This document shows, one piece after another, positions 24,701 through 37,373 of a stretch of 64,000 bases of DNA. Both the position numbers and the translations under genes were made by a program. Location of the stretch: positions 1,739-65,738 of the forward strand of contig UZAN01040103.1 of assembly GCA_900618425.1 (NCBI GenBank). Direction: 5' to 3'. The stretch's first letter is position 1. Each line of letters starts with the position of its first letter. The DNA is from Echinostoma caproni. Taxonomy: Eukaryota > Platyhelminthes > Trematoda > Plagiorchiida > Echinostomatidae. Under the pieces are notes generated by a model, which saw only the letters and a list, made by a program, of their open reading frames with translations, did not search any database and was not told the DNA's origin.

Positions 24701-26172
24701 ATTCCGCGATTGACAATTCTCACACATGCACACACAAGCAGACTAGCTCAATGTCTTCGAATTGCAACCGGATGCTCAAAACCAATAGGAAGGAATTTTT
24801 GTTGATGCATATATGGTCGCAAATCTATTTGTCGAGTCCAAACCATAATTCTTCGTGTGTGTAGCGTCAGATTGCACAGCTTGTTGTTGTTGTGTTCGAT
24901 ATTCTCGTGCAAGGGTCATGGATTGGTAACAATGTTATGGAGTTGAACAAGCTTGTTTTGGTGTTGGGTGAAGCGTATACCTAAGGGGTTGATGGGGGGA
25001 GGTGTAATTATATTGTTATTGGAATGATCATATGACTCGCTCAAACGGCACAGATTATCGTTTACTGCCTTATTATACCAGCTACGCTTCAGAGAAATCT
25101 GCCCAGACACAAACCATGTAATCTCGCCCTTTTTGCTCAGTCTACAAATTTATGTATTTCCTTCCGGAAAACGACAAGGATTTTAGGTTTAAAATACTTC
25201 ACAGACTGTTTTCGAACTCCGGTGCTAAGGTTTTTTAACATGCTCGAATAGAAAAATAGTTTGTACGGCATGGTTACACCGATGAATTCTAAGAGGTCAA
25301 TCTGAGAAATGATAAATGGTTATTCATACTACATTCTGTCAGGTTACTTAACCGGGTCTAATATATAGAAGCCTGCTTTAAGACACAAAAAACATGCATG
25401 AATTTATTAATATTTAGCTCGAGGAAAAGACCCCCTAGAAATTGGAGATAGGCAGTCTTATACTTTGTGGAAACTGTCCGGATCAACTGAGAGACATGTA
25501 ATTATAACTTCATTGGTGTATTTTGTAAAGTGTTTGCGTGCTTCAAGGAGCTTCTTCAACGATGACCACACATTAAAACATCTGTCTCCCACAGGCATGC
25601 ATCGGAATCTGGCTTTTTATCTGCTTCTGGATTCAATTGGACAGTCGTTTCTCATCAGTTCACCAGTGACTCATCAGGGCCTTTTCTTAACCCTTTCATT
25701 AGCTCTAAGGACGGTTTGTCGGTTCGAATAGTGTCGGTATGAAGATCCCATTGGGCAGAACAGGCCAAGGCAAAAACTATTGCCGTAAGTAATAAGGTCC
25801 GTACTGGGAGACTTACACGTTATCTTCAAAAATGTGGCACACAGAAGAAGAAACCGATGCCTCCGGAGAGCAGAGATGCACAACCCGACTGCGAGCTGTG
25901 TGTGGTTGTGGAGAGAAGGTCGAAGACTGATTTTATCTCCGAGATCGATGTGTCAGGCGTAGTGTTATGAAGTCAATCGCACAGTCGGAGCTTACTACTG
26001 TGGGCACCTAAGTGAGCTTTTTCAATCACCCCTGAAAATATCAAATCGGTGACAAAATGATTTGGTAACAATATTTTAAGACTTAAAACGAGAATTTCCA
26101 AAAAAAGTATTACGTTGCTGATAAATCTACTAACCGCACGTCTCACATATTACATTACCTGTTCACTTTCAG
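21744..26172 (+). other. Two long introns flanking the exon at 23666
   Basis: About 1.9 and 2.5 kb around B15 of U7. AT-rich with an AAT-rich patch near 24570-24620; no open frame of interest. Confidence 0.6.
23666..23680 (+). CDS. Microexon U7-B15 (LKNS)
   Basis: Sequence acttgaagaacagca: split D, then L-K-N-S. Acceptor cattttaacttaccttttag, donor gtaagt. Confidence 0.86.
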
Positions 26173-26184
26173 AGGAAAAGAGCC
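26173..26184 (+). CDS. Microexon U7-B12 (EKS)
   Basis: Sequence aggaaaagagcc: split K, then E-K-S. Acceptor acctgttcactttcag, donor gtaagc. Confidence 0.87.
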
Positions 26185-26553
26185 GTAAGCATCTTTTTCG
26201 ATTCATAAATAAATTATGATCTAACCCTAACTGTTTGCGTGATTCAAAATTCATTTTAAACCATAAGAAACACTACCTGCTAAGGAGTCGATTGCATGAA
26301 CTCATTTGTGACCACCAAACCACAGAAAAGCAAGCGGTGCCCAGTTCGATAAGGATAATCGATTAAAAATCATGTATCAACTGGTTACACTACGGTCATA
26401 AAATATCTGATTTGATCGGTTATTTCCTTAAATGGAAATGGTTGGGGATGTTCGTGTGCGCACTTGTGGGAGAAGGAACCTAATGGATAACAGTGTTGGT
26501 TAGCAGCAAAACTCATCACATATAGCAAATAGATACATCCGCGGTCACAGATG

Positions 26554-26575
26554 TAGGCAGGCAGACAGGCAGGCA
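26554..26575. repeat. (GGCA)n-type short tandem repeat
   Basis: Imperfect GGCA/GACA repeat units in the intron between 26184 and 27004. Confidence 0.75.
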
Positions 26576-27003
26576 AATAAACGGCTATCTCAGACCCCAC
26601 TCGGATCGGAGGGCAATTCATCCGGGTAGTCGGGCAATTGAGGAATGTATCTTACCGGGCGATTTAAAATTTCAAACTGGATCGGATCAATATCACGATT
26701 GTATACGTCTTCGCAAGGCGCGTACATGCGTACTATTGTAGCAACAGGCGGTATTGGTCAATCAATCAATTATATCATAGGTTTTCACGGTCAGCGTTTC
26801 GGTCAATTGTATGTCACGATAGCAAAAATTGATGAAGCGTACTTTTCTGTATGACTGAAATTTCCCATGATTCGTGTACAACAACTGTCTAAGAGTAATA
26901 ACTTAGCTATAGAGTTTTCAAATCAAAGACGCGAAGTCAAACTGTCCAATTTTACATGCGGATAAGTAATCCGGAATCACTGTTTTTTTTTTCTTCTTTA
27001 CAG

Positions 27004-27015
27004 AACAGGACAAAC
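27004..27015 (+). CDS. Microexon U7-C12 (QDK)
   Basis: Sequence aacaggacaaac: split Q, then Q-D-K. Very strong acceptor (ttttttttttcttctttacag), donor gtaagc. Sits after B12 like the other C12 exons; the A15 that should follow is not visible. Confidence 0.86.
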
Positions 27016-27793
27016 GTAAGCTGGGAGAGTAGTTTGTATAAAACAGTGTTTATCTAAGTCACCACGTATACAAACACTGTACTCTTTTGAAAACGTTCAA
27101 ATTCCTCACTAAACGTTCCTGTTAAGTCACCATAGCTTATCCTCAGCAGATGTTTTGGAAAGATTACGTCAACAGATTCCTCAATAGAATGACTTCTCTA
27201 ATTGTCAAGAATATGCAGTTAACCGGAAGGCAGAATTAGCAGAGGTAGGAAGCTGGCTTTTCTGCTGAGATCAGCCATAAGCGTTAAATTTCTCGAGGGA
27301 GAATTAAGATGCGTGCACTTATCTGTACTGATTATCCGAATACACGTGAATGATGGAGTAAGAATCTTCCGAAATAGCGGATTGAGGGGAAAATGGGAAC
27401 AATATCCAGTTCCACGCTACATAATCTGATTGACTGTGGTCGCAAAATCGACCCAACGATTGTTTTGAAGTTGTATATAGCCTTTGTCCATCGGAGAGAA
27501 CCCAGAATTTGGATCTCGGTCCAATCAGAGGCCATCACTACGTCAGAGACAGCCCCTGATCAAGGTGTACAAAGAAAGCCGTTCCCAACAATGTAGCTTG
27601 CGGTGTGAACAGAGCATTCCAATAAATCAATAGTACACCCAATATGACAGCCACAATTCTTTGCCCGGGAATGAGGAATATCGCACTAAAATTTCAACTG
27701 CTGCACCGTTTTGTCAGAACTGCAATCTGCAATAGTATGAATAATAATCAATAAAGATAACTGTTTGCCTTCCATCTTTTGTTTTTAATAAGT

Positions 27794-28755
27794 NNNNNNN
27801 NNNNNNNNNNNNNNNNNNNNNNNNNNNNNNNNNNNNNNNNNNNNNNNNNNNNNNNNNNNNNNNNNNNNNNNNNNNNNNNNNNNNNNNNNNNNNNNNNNNN
27901 NNNNNNNNNNNNNNNNNNNNNNNNNNNNNNNNNNNNNNNNNNNNNNNNNNNNNNNNNNNNNNNNNNNNNNNNNNNNNNNNNNNNNNNNNNNNNNNNNNNN
28001 NNNNNNNNNNNNNNNNNNNNNNNNNNNNNNNNNNNNNNNNNNNNNNNNNNNNNNNNNNNNNNNNNNNNNNNNNNNNNNNNNNNNNNNNNNNNNNNNNNNN
28101 NNNNNNNNNNNNNNNNNNNNNNNNNNNNNNNNNNNNNNNNNNNNNNNNNNNNNNNNNNNNNNNNNNNNNNNNNNNNNNNNNNNNNNNNNNNNNNNNNNNN
28201 NNNNNNNNNNNNNNNNNNNNNNNNNNNNNNNNNNNNNNNNNNNNNNNNNNNNNNNNNNNNNNNNNNNNNNNNNNNNNNNNNNNNNNNNNNNNNNNNNNNN
28301 NNNNNNNNNNNNNNNNNNNNNNNNNNNNNNNNNNNNNNNNNNNNNNNNNNNNNNNNNNNNNNNNNNNNNNNNNNNNNNNNNNNNNNNNNNNNNNNNNNNN
28401 NNNNNNNNNNNNNNNNNNNNNNNNNNNNNNNNNNNNNNNNNNNNNNNNNNNNNNNNNNNNNNNNNNNNNNNNNNNNNNNNNNNNNNNNNNNNNNNNNNNN
28501 NNNNNNNNNNNNNNNNNNNNNNNNNNNNNNNNNNNNNNNNNNNNNNNNNNNNNNNNNNNNNNNNNNNNNNNNNNNNNNNNNNNNNNNNNNNNNNNNNNNN
28601 NNNNNNNNNNNNNNNNNNNNNNNNNNNNNNNNNNNNNNNNNNNNNNNNNNNNNNNNNNNNNNNNNNNNNNNNNNNNNNNNNNNNNNNNNNNNNNNNNNNN
28701 NNNNNNNNNNNNNNNNNNNNNNNNNNNNNNNNNNNNNNNNNNNNNNNNNNNNNNN
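27794..28755. other. Assembly gap (962 N), probably hiding a microexon
   Basis: The gap lies between C12 of U7 (27004) and A12 of U8 (29787). The repeat order calls for a 15-nt A15 exon here, and I find none in the sequenced flanks. No repeat of the gap edges was seen, so this gap may be real missing sequence. Confidence 0.7.
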
Positions 28756-29786
28756 ATCATTAAGTTTCAGTTCGACGTGCTCTATACAATTGAGATGTGA
28801 CCAATGTTAAAAAAGGCTGAGATGAATAAAATTTAGTGTAATGGCTGAAGTACCCACAGATCAGGAAAAGCGAATCAGGTATTATGAATCACGGACGCCA
28901 CGGAGGCATTGAATCACACTAGCACTTGCACGACAGTATCTCACGTAGCCAAGACGCAAGGAAAAAGCCACAAAAGTAGAAGTTCGTCTATTGAAATAAA
29001 TCAAATGGTTTAAATGACGTACAAAAGAATTTCATTGGTTCTTCAGGCATCCACGAATCACGTGCTTGTATTATTGGCGTCGTACGGCTTCCATTTCGGC
29101 CGCGAGGCTTCCGATTGGTCGGCACAGTCGGCCTGTAGTTAGCTGTCAAGAAGTTGTAACCCTGTGCTTTGCTGGCGTCATCTGGGAAGCTTGACTCATC
29201 GCAGTTTTCCAGAAACTGTAACGTGTTTCCCCGTGGTTTACGTCATATCGTAAGCCAGGATCACGTCAGTTGATCAAGTGCAAACAGTGTGTGTGGATGG
29301 GTGGTTATGCCACACTATTTTTCAACGGATCTTACCAGTTTGATCCGATAGTACGTAGCGAAATGGTTTGTATCCTTGTGTTTTGTCTGTCACCTATGGG
29401 GATTGCGTCTCAGTAACCTTGAGAAGTTTAAACTAGATGAAATAGCTCGTCCGTGGTGTTTGTTGTGTTTCGGTCGATGAGTCTGAAGGCAAAGTGCAAT
29501 ATCTATTGATTGCTGATTTGTAACTCAGACAAATTGGAGGCAGTGCTGTGCTTTGTATTACTGTTGGACAAAAAGAATTATGGGCCGCTAGAATTATCAC
29601 GCTCAACCACACTGAAACAAAATAATAAACACAAACAAATTTGCAACATGTAATTAGAAAGATCAAGATAATATACATGAAGATATCTAGTATCATATTA
29701 GATTTTGCACAGCCCTCTTCGAGTGAAGTCAAACTGTGTGCCTACCATTTATCGAATCCCTTTTGTTTGACATTTTCTGATCCCAG

Positions 29787-29798
29787 AATACGAAAATG
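29787..29798 (+). CDS. Microexon U8-A12 (YEN)
   Basis: Sequence aatacgaaaatg: split codon, then Y-E-N. Acceptor cattttctgatcccag, donor gtgagt. Same peptide as 4202, with 11 of 12 bases identical. The A15 expected just before it is missing. Confidence 0.86.
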
Positions 29799-30204
29799 GT
29801 GAGTTTAAGTTAATATTCTTCTTTGCAAGCTTACCAGATATTTTTAAGTGTTTTAATACTTTGCTTCGTTTTTTATTAAATGGACACAGATTTGTGCAGT
29901 CAACTTTCATGCATAGGGCCGTGACTATACACAGGAAACCTTAGGAAATACTAAAACGTTTGCTGTTAGGACGTTAAAAAATCGGATAGACTTTCTACAC
30001 AGTCGCTCCAAAGTCTAAACAGTTTTATCGGTTTTCTTGTCTATAAGTTGTCTCATGATTCGCTGTATTCGGTCACCTGCAAGTTGGAACAGGGTATACA
30101 TCCAAATCAAGAAGTTACTTTCCAAATGAGTGCATTACCTTCTTCTTTGACCGGAGATTTTTGTCAGTTAAACCAGTGTGAAAATGTTTTCACTTGCTTT
30201 TCAG

Positions 30205-30219
30205 AGTTGGAAGAACAAA
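30205..30219 (+). CDS. Microexon U8-B15 (LEEQ)
   Basis: Sequence agttggaagaacaaa: split E, then L-E-E-Q. Acceptor tgttttcacttgcttttcag, donor gtgagt. Confidence 0.89.
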
Positions 30220-31279
30220 GTGAGTAAATTTCATTGTGTTTAATGTTGATTATTCACACTGGTTGAATTCGCAGATATGATTGTGTGGAATTTATTTACC
30301 CAGTGGAATGGATTAACAGAGAAGGTATGCGAATAATCTATCCACTATAGAAATACGACCGTCTTTCTCGCTGGAGTTGATGGACATTTGGTAATGTATG
30401 ATGACATACTTGATGACGTCTCATTGTGTTTTAACCCATCCGAATAATATCTGCATGATGCGTGCTACTGGTGTGATGTTTTTCATCCAATGGGATCACA
30501 TGCTACGGGGTGGGTGATGGGGGTGGAATGAAAGTGGCGCAGAATACACCCCAGGATTCCGTTAGCTTTGGTAATTGAATGATGTTAACCTCGCCCTGAT
30601 ACTCCAAATGTAAGGGTTCACCAGAATTACCCATTGAAGCTTGTTCACATAACATATTCAATGATAGTTAGTCCGTTATTTCATCCAACTTTACCGAAAG
30701 GAGACACAGTTGGTTATATGTTAGCTCCATTCAAAAGCTTCCCATTGGGACTTCTGAACAGGCTCGGACAATGCTCAACACAGGTTAATATGAGCTTTGC
30801 ACACCACAAGCTTATAGTATGAGCGGCTTAGCACAGTAGTAACACGCACACCTTTGATGCTATTTTTCTGGAGTTAAACGCCCAGAAGGGAAGGTTGTTA
30901 TTGCATAACTGATGAACTCTAATGGGAGCGAAATTCGGGCTCACGGATTCCGAGTGTATAGGTGACCGGGGAGAAATGAAAAATGCGCGTAAGAAGTTGC
31001 CTGAAGAATTATTACTCCTAAACAATGATGTGTACTCCACAATACCACTCACAAATAACTGTGACTTTTATGTACTTACATAATGATGAACAACAAGCAG
31101 TGAACCGTTATATGATTGTAATTACGAAAAGCTTTTTCACTGAAAATAAATCACCTCCTACATTCATTGTTTCAATTATATGTACCCGATTTTGCATTGA
31201 ACGGAATCCATCTACTGACAACCTAAATGTCTACCGTCTCTAACTCTCACTCTACCCGAATGAATCAAAATGATACCAG

Positions 31280-31291
31280 AAAGCAAACACC
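31280..31291 (+). CDS. Microexon U8-B12 (SKH)
   Basis: Sequence aaagcaaacacc: split K, then S-K-H. Acceptor aatgataccag is pyrimidine-poor next to the AG, but a C/T-rich tract lies about 25 nt upstream. Donor gtaagt. Confidence 0.72.
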
Positions 31292-32065
31292 GTAAGTTCC
31301 TTCGATAAGCAAAGATGTATTTCGGACGCACAATTTATGAGGTACACATGATTCAAGTCCGTCTTTTTAATGAACAGTATAGTTTGCCTTATAAATGCTT
31401 GCCGGTTAACACGTGAGTATTACTGACACAGAGATCTCAGACGCACTGAAGAATTCCTTTAACTTTCCGTCGCACAATATGTATCTCGCATGTTCAGGGA
31501 GAACAAATTTATCCATACGTACTACATTATGCAAAGTATCCAAATGGTCAAATCTAAGCGAAGATCAATACCCGGGATTTTTTCCATTCGTTAAAATTCA
31601 ACTGCTCCACGTGACGTTTTTGTGTTCCAAGTGGAGAAATTCACATGCGGACGAACTCTAAGCTCTTTTTGCTTCAAAACATGTGATCTCATTATTGTTT
31701 TTGAAGCTATCTTTAGGCGTTTTGGTTATGCATTGGGTGTTTTTTTACAAGTTGACTGGTAACAGAAGGTGACAAAGAGTCAATCTTTTTCGAGAATTCT
31801 CTTGGGTTACCGATATAAACCGTTGATGGGTACCATGGATTTCGCGAAAAGGGGCATCACTCCTGACCGGTTGTGGGCAGTTATAACCACTGAACCATTC
31901 CAGCGTACATTAGATATTTTTATGTTGTACCGGTGAAAGGAAAATGAAGTTGCTTTTCAATTCATTGAGGCTTTCTCAGAGAATTTTGAAACACAGATTT
32001 TCTTTAAAAGTCGAGCGGGAAAAAATCATTCATGAATTGCATTTACCAATTGTTGAATTTTGCAG

Positions 32066-32080
32066 ACGATGAATTCCAAC
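32066..32080 (+). CDS. Microexon U9-A15 (DEFQ)
   Basis: Sequence acgatgaattccaac: split H, then D-E-F-Q. Acceptor attgttgaattttgcag, donor gtacgt. Followed by the longest interval without a confident exon (5.3 kb). Confidence 0.85.
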
Positions 32081-33340
32081 GTACGTCAGCGTCAAAAATC
32101 GATTTTGTAGGCCTTTTTATTTCAACCTATACAGGAAGCTTGTTAATGCGTTCCTCAAATCAAACATTTGGTATTTTGTTAGCAAACAAGACGACGCAGT
32201 ATATAAGAGTAATTTGTTTTTAGAAATTCAAAAGGATCACTACCCTGGGAAAATTTGTTGCGTATTTTCAGTCGATTGATATAAATGAGCCATAAATCTT
32301 CGAAGACAGAATAAAATAATGAATATCAGATTCACAATAAAATAAACGACGAGATGAAACATTGGAATTTAGGTAGAGCACTGCGGTGTAGTCTCACGCC
32401 CCACCCCCTCAAGCACTGTTGGTTCTCGTAAGTGCATATTCAACAATGTTATGCATAAGAAACATGACGGATGAAGAATGATGCTTTGCAGATATTGGAA
32501 AAACGATGGTCTCAGCCAAGGCCATCAAAAGTTTATGCTACATGTGATCAGTTGAATGAATAAATTCCAACATGAAATTCAAAATATAGTCATTCGATTA
32601 AGGTGTTTATTGTTAAAGTTAGAACTGAAGGGTAGGGGTTTTGATTTCAAACCCGAAGGTTACTCGGTTGAGTCCCGGAAGGGGCCCGTGAAGTACGCAC
32701 TGGTGACGAATCCTAAGCAAGATTAGAACAGCTCTCCTAGGCTCTTTGTCGGTTATCACAGAGATCTTTGTTGTCCATAAATAACATCCTTGTCTGGGTT
32801 CGGAAACGATTGGTTGACTAAATGGGACTGGGACCCACACGTGAATGACGACCATCTTTGGTACATTGCATCTATTGCTAGATCGCCAAATAGGTCACAG
32901 TCAGCAAAAAGATACGGCGCATCGGCATCACGTGATTGGTTCTGAAATATGTATTGTGCTGAAAGATGAGAACTCCGAAAACAGTGTAAAACCAAAAGTG
33001 CGAAACAATTTCAAAACTGCTTAAAATCCGTTACAAACAAAACGATTAGCTTATGTTAGACTGTTTACACTTAGGTAAATCGGATGAGCAATGAATTACA
33101 TTTATCCGTTGTTTGGTTACTTACGAAAAATAACGTCTGCGCGCCAACGTAAGCTTCTGTTCATCTGAGATTCAGACCCATGGGTTTATCGGATATCATT
33201 ACTCAACTTTCTCAGTGGACGGGAAAGATTGTTCGCTTGTAATAACCCTTTTATTTGCTTGCATAAAACCTTGATGATATACACAAAGTGGTGTGTGAAT
33301 TAGAAACAGTTTATTGCATTCGGAACCGAGAAATCCATTT

Positions 33341-33368
33341 CTATCTATTTGTCTATCTATCTGTCTAG
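33341..33368. repeat. (CTAT/CTGT)n microsatellite
   Basis: Imperfect tetranucleotide tract in the 5.3-kb interval between 32080 and 37359. Confidence 0.85.
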
Positions 33369-35314
33369 CTTGCTATTTTGTAGCCTAGTCGTTATTCAGG
33401 GGATCCTCCATATGTGATATCATGGGATGGAGTTATTTTCAGCTTGCACGTGTAGGGATGCAGCGAAATGACCATCAGGATACATTGTATATACCCATGC
33501 TTCAGACTTCTCTGTTCAGATCATAGGTTGGGAAAGTTCGTCCCAACCCATCACAATTCGTTTCAAGACCGTCGGAGATATTTGTATAACCAGGGTGTTA
33601 CATTTGTTTGAACAATTGAAATTTGTATTTTAGACAAATAACTATGAACGCGGTAACACTCATTTAGGATTTATCAATGCGCAACTGATTTTTTTCACCG
33701 ATTGGTAAGGCAAAAATAATAAGTAATTGTTTATTTTATAAAGCAATATTGTCAGCAATCTGTGATATAGAATATTGAAACGTATCTTACTGTTCAATAT
33801 TACAATCACAGGCTTTATCGACGGTACGTTTATATGATAAGAAGGCACTTATATGTTTCCATCTAATTGACATTGACATTTTACCTTTTGATTTCCGCTT
33901 CTAATTTAAGTTTGTTTCACCATTAGTTCAATAATTTCCCTCTGAACCTCGTCACAGTTACTAGATTCCCCTCTCCTTAGGGGTTCAAGCTTCATGCCGA
34001 CATCTGCGTACTCACCATTCAGCACTGATATTTTGGCCTCTTACTGAAGCGCCGAGGGGGAGAGAGAGACGTTCTCGCGACCTGCATCAGTAGTCACCCG
34101 TCTTACAAATTCACTAACGTTTGCATATTGGTTATTCGTGTACTGGTCTGTGGTTGTGGGTGTAGTCTCCCTCTGTGAACTATCACATGGTGCCTTGTTT
34201 CGTGAACGCGAATGGGTCATGCTTGCGAGCGATCTAAGCTTATTCGAGACTCACAAACGGTTAGTAGGTCGCCGGTATATTTTCCTTCCACTCTGTGTTA
34301 CCGTCAACATAATTCCCACCGCTGAAGTACCGAACAATTATAGTAGTCATTTTCACCATTTGTCTGGAATGGAACATCGCTAGCAAACCAACTGAGGTTT
34401 CAATGGTGTAAAATGAGGTGACAAAATTGACCATAAATAATGTTTTTGTTCCTGTGAAGAATTTTTTCGTGTAAATGGCAAGCGGAATTTACGGTGTGAT
34501 CCCCAGTTGGGTCGATGGATTCGCATTGCTGATGAGACCTAACCAGATCGAAAATGTATAACTGCACAATGCGCTCTAGCTCTAAGTTTATACCTCATTC
34601 ACTCTGTCCATCATTATGTGACGTGAACTATTTGTATGATGATGATGAATTTCATAGAGCACCCTTATTCTTAGATAACATCTCCGTGCTCTTCTCGACC
34701 TCAATGTTGTTGTACCTTCTATTCTGGTTCGCAGTTAAATTGTCCATACCCCATCCCAATGACCTTGGTTTGATCAATATGGACGGTACATTTTGTCCGG
34801 TGAAGGTCTTTGGCTAAAGACCTTATAAAAGCCAGCAAACAGTAGATACTTCATGGTATTCATATAATTGCAAAAACACAGAGCAGACTACACGATGGTT
34901 TTCAGGGCTTCATAATGATGCCAATGAAACACGATCGATATAATATGTGAAACTTTTACCGCAAAATCTCTACATTCAGTTGCTTCCGTTGAGTAAAGTA
35001 TATTTTAGCGTATCCCCGAGCACCGACCTGCATGGCTGAAAAGTGGGGTTATTGAGATTGTCTTAACCACGGTCCTTTAGCATTCAGTTGACAAGCATTG
35101 CATTGCAAAAATGTAAGCGGACCATCTAGATACGCTCTGTTTCATATTCTTGCCATGCGACTGCAGTCCGTATGTGTTCTCAGCTCCAATTTGTGCAGTT
35201 ACTTAAGCTCCTATGCCCGGACTGAGGGCAATTGACAATTCCCAGAGCAACAGAAAAATGATATTTGCTTCTTAATTAACACTATCATATACCTTATGTT
35301 TTATGAGCACGATT

Positions 35315-35333
35315 AAGAATACGNAAGAATACG
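35315..35333. other. Single N inside a duplicated 9-mer
   Basis: The 9-mer aagaatacg stands on both sides of a single N at 35324. This looks like an imperfect contig join or read-edge duplication. Other single Ns at 14018, 50665 and 62090 lack such a duplication. Confidence 0.7.
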
Positions 35334-35347
35334 CCTGTGTTTTCCAG

Positions 35348-35359
35348 TTTGTGTCCTCC
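35348..35359 (+). CDS. Candidate microexon U9-A12 (CVL)
   Basis: Sequence tttgtgtcctcc: would give split L, then C-V-L. Good acceptor (gcctgtgttttccag), weak donor gtgtgt. It has the right length and phase where an A12 is missing between 32080 and 37359, and resembles YVL of U6. Not included in the 64 counted exons. Confidence 0.4.
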
Positions 35360-37358
35360 GTGTGTGTTCTGTTGCACGGTTTACTCAATAATGATATGAA
35401 GTTGGAGATTTGTTTGTGCTGCTGCTCTAGTGGACCTCAGTTTGAGCTGCATTCCCTCGGGTTTGGATGAATGGAAATTTGTATGTGTAAGCTTTGACCT
35501 TCACAAAACGTCCGTAAGGTGCCAGAGTGCTACCTGTTATATGCTGCACTATCAAAGAACCGAAATATCGAATAACCTGTGTGAGTGTGAGGCCAATGTG
35601 ATAAATTTGTGGAAATTTTCAAAAAGATATTTTACCGGATTTCAAATAGCCACCATTCGCATTGCTGGTGTCAGCACAACGCTCTGAAAAACGGAATCCA
35701 ATTTTGTTTCCACACTAAGGACGCGTTTTGTATTTTCAAAAGCGATGCCCTCAAATCGATGCTCCAATTCTTGGCCTCTGCATTATGAGTACGGCAATCT
35801 AGGTAACTAAGCAACCGTGAACAACTGTCGGCTAATTTATATGGGCTCGGATTTTTAATACCTTGTGACACTAAATTTAGAAAAACTTAACTAAAGGTCT
35901 AGCTTTCTGAGCAACCAAAATCTGCAGCCCGCCCAGAGTTGCTGATCTCCGGTTGAACCGATAGAAGATATATTAAAGAAGAATGCTTATTCAGAATTAT
36001 TCAATCATCGACTTAGATGGTCAAAGATAATTGGGTTATTGAAAGTCAAGACCTCACGCATTTTATGACAACAGGCCCAGTGAACTGTCTATTCCGGGAT
36101 GATGTGGTGATCCACGTTGTACTTTTACGTTCATCATTCCGTATCGTATTCTGGTCACTCAACCATCCTCGCACGTGTCCTACTGTCCTAGTAATAGTTA
36201 CGCTCTCTCGGACTGTCTGCACCTCTATTCGTGAACATGGGTCTCGAATTTGGTTTGCGTGTTTTCAGATCTCATTCTTGAGCCTCAAGATCCCATCTGT
36301 TTGTATCTCTCAATTTGGATTTACCCACCCCAATCGACACCAATCAAACACCAACTATACGCAAATGATTATAGAAACACTCAAAATTCTCAACGAGTCG
36401 CTTAGTAAGACAGTGTGATTTCAGTCGCGTAGATTACGGAATTCAGGATTCATACTTCAATGACACCATTTTGAAAAACTGGCCAATCCCCCAACCCAGG
36501 ATTCAGTGTTTGATAATACAAATATCATAATTTATGGTATAGTTCGTGAGCTCTATTTACGCTGTTTCAACCACAACTGGATTAGTAGACATCGCATTCC
36601 GTTTCGTATGTTTGGTCTATTTGTAAGCTAGAAATTGTTTCTTCTTTGGCATGGACAGATGTCAGCATTTCAGTCAAATACAATTTCCAGGAAGTAGGGA
36701 AGTGATCAGTCAAAGGTTTGCAATACAACAACAGTGACAAAGTCGGGCGGCGATAGTGATAGTGGAATGTGAACACTCGTCCTCTGAGGTGATAATCTGG
36801 TGACGTTACCAACCGGACATTACCGTCCACCTGGTGGTACATATATGCAGATAACAGAGAAATGGAATAAAATCTCCAAGTAACACTAACTATATATAAT
36901 TCTGGGTAACCATAGCTAATATATCAATCAAGCGTAATCCATTCCTCACGGTGGAACAAGATGCCATGTGTCTTTTCTAAGAGCGCGGGGTGGGCTCGGG
37001 GACACCAGAAGCGTATAAGCAATTTAAAACCTTTCCGGCAAACCTTGAGATTTGGAGCACTTGAGGCTGAAGCGAGTCACACCACCGCCCTCAAGCGTTT
37101 CAGATTGTGTTAAACGATGAGCATGCAGACATAGGCACAATATGTGAGCAGTACGTGGGTTCGACAACTCTGATGTGGTCAACGGGAGAACTTGAAACGA
37201 TGCTCGGATTTCTTGATTTGAACCTCGAACAGTTTATCTGCAAATGTTTTGCTCAAAATTTCCATCACCCTAAATATTGCTTTCTCTTATTATTGTGCGA
37301 TTAATCTCTCCTATTTGGTGAACCAAGTTTCTTATATCTGTTTGTGTTTCAATCCCAG

Positions 37359-37373
37359 ATTTGGAAAAGGAAA
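37359..37373 (+). CDS. Microexon U9-B15 (LEKE)
   Basis: Sequence atttggaaaaggaaa: split codon (His if joined to 32080 or to the 35348 candidate), then L-E-K-E. Acceptor tgtttgtgtttcaatcccag, donor gtgagt. Confidence 0.89.

Larger units (their letters stand above)
32081..37358 (+). other. Longest interval without a firm exon, 5.3 kb
   Basis: An A12 exon of U9 is expected here; the best candidate is 35348-35359. The longest stop-free frame in the window (36017-36418, + strand, 133 codons from ATG) is here but resembles nothing I know, and its residue pattern is irregular. Also a microsatellite and a single N. Confidence 0.6.

Noticed and set aside
25770..25784. 15-nt in-phase segment (K-N-Y-C), donor gtaagt
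   Set aside because: Ambiguous acceptor among several AGs, purine-rich upstream, no place for it in U7.
30974..30988. 15-nt in-phase segment (M-K-N-A), donor gtaaga
   Set aside because: Acceptor follows a purine-rich stretch; no exon missing here.
33060..33074. 15-nt in-phase segment (C-L-H-L), donor gtaaat
   Set aside because: Weak sites, and U9 needs a 12-nt exon here, not a 15-nt one.
36017..36418. Longest stop-free frame, 133 codons, + strand
   Set aside because: No recognisable domain, irregular composition, and about the size expected by chance in 64 kb of six frames.
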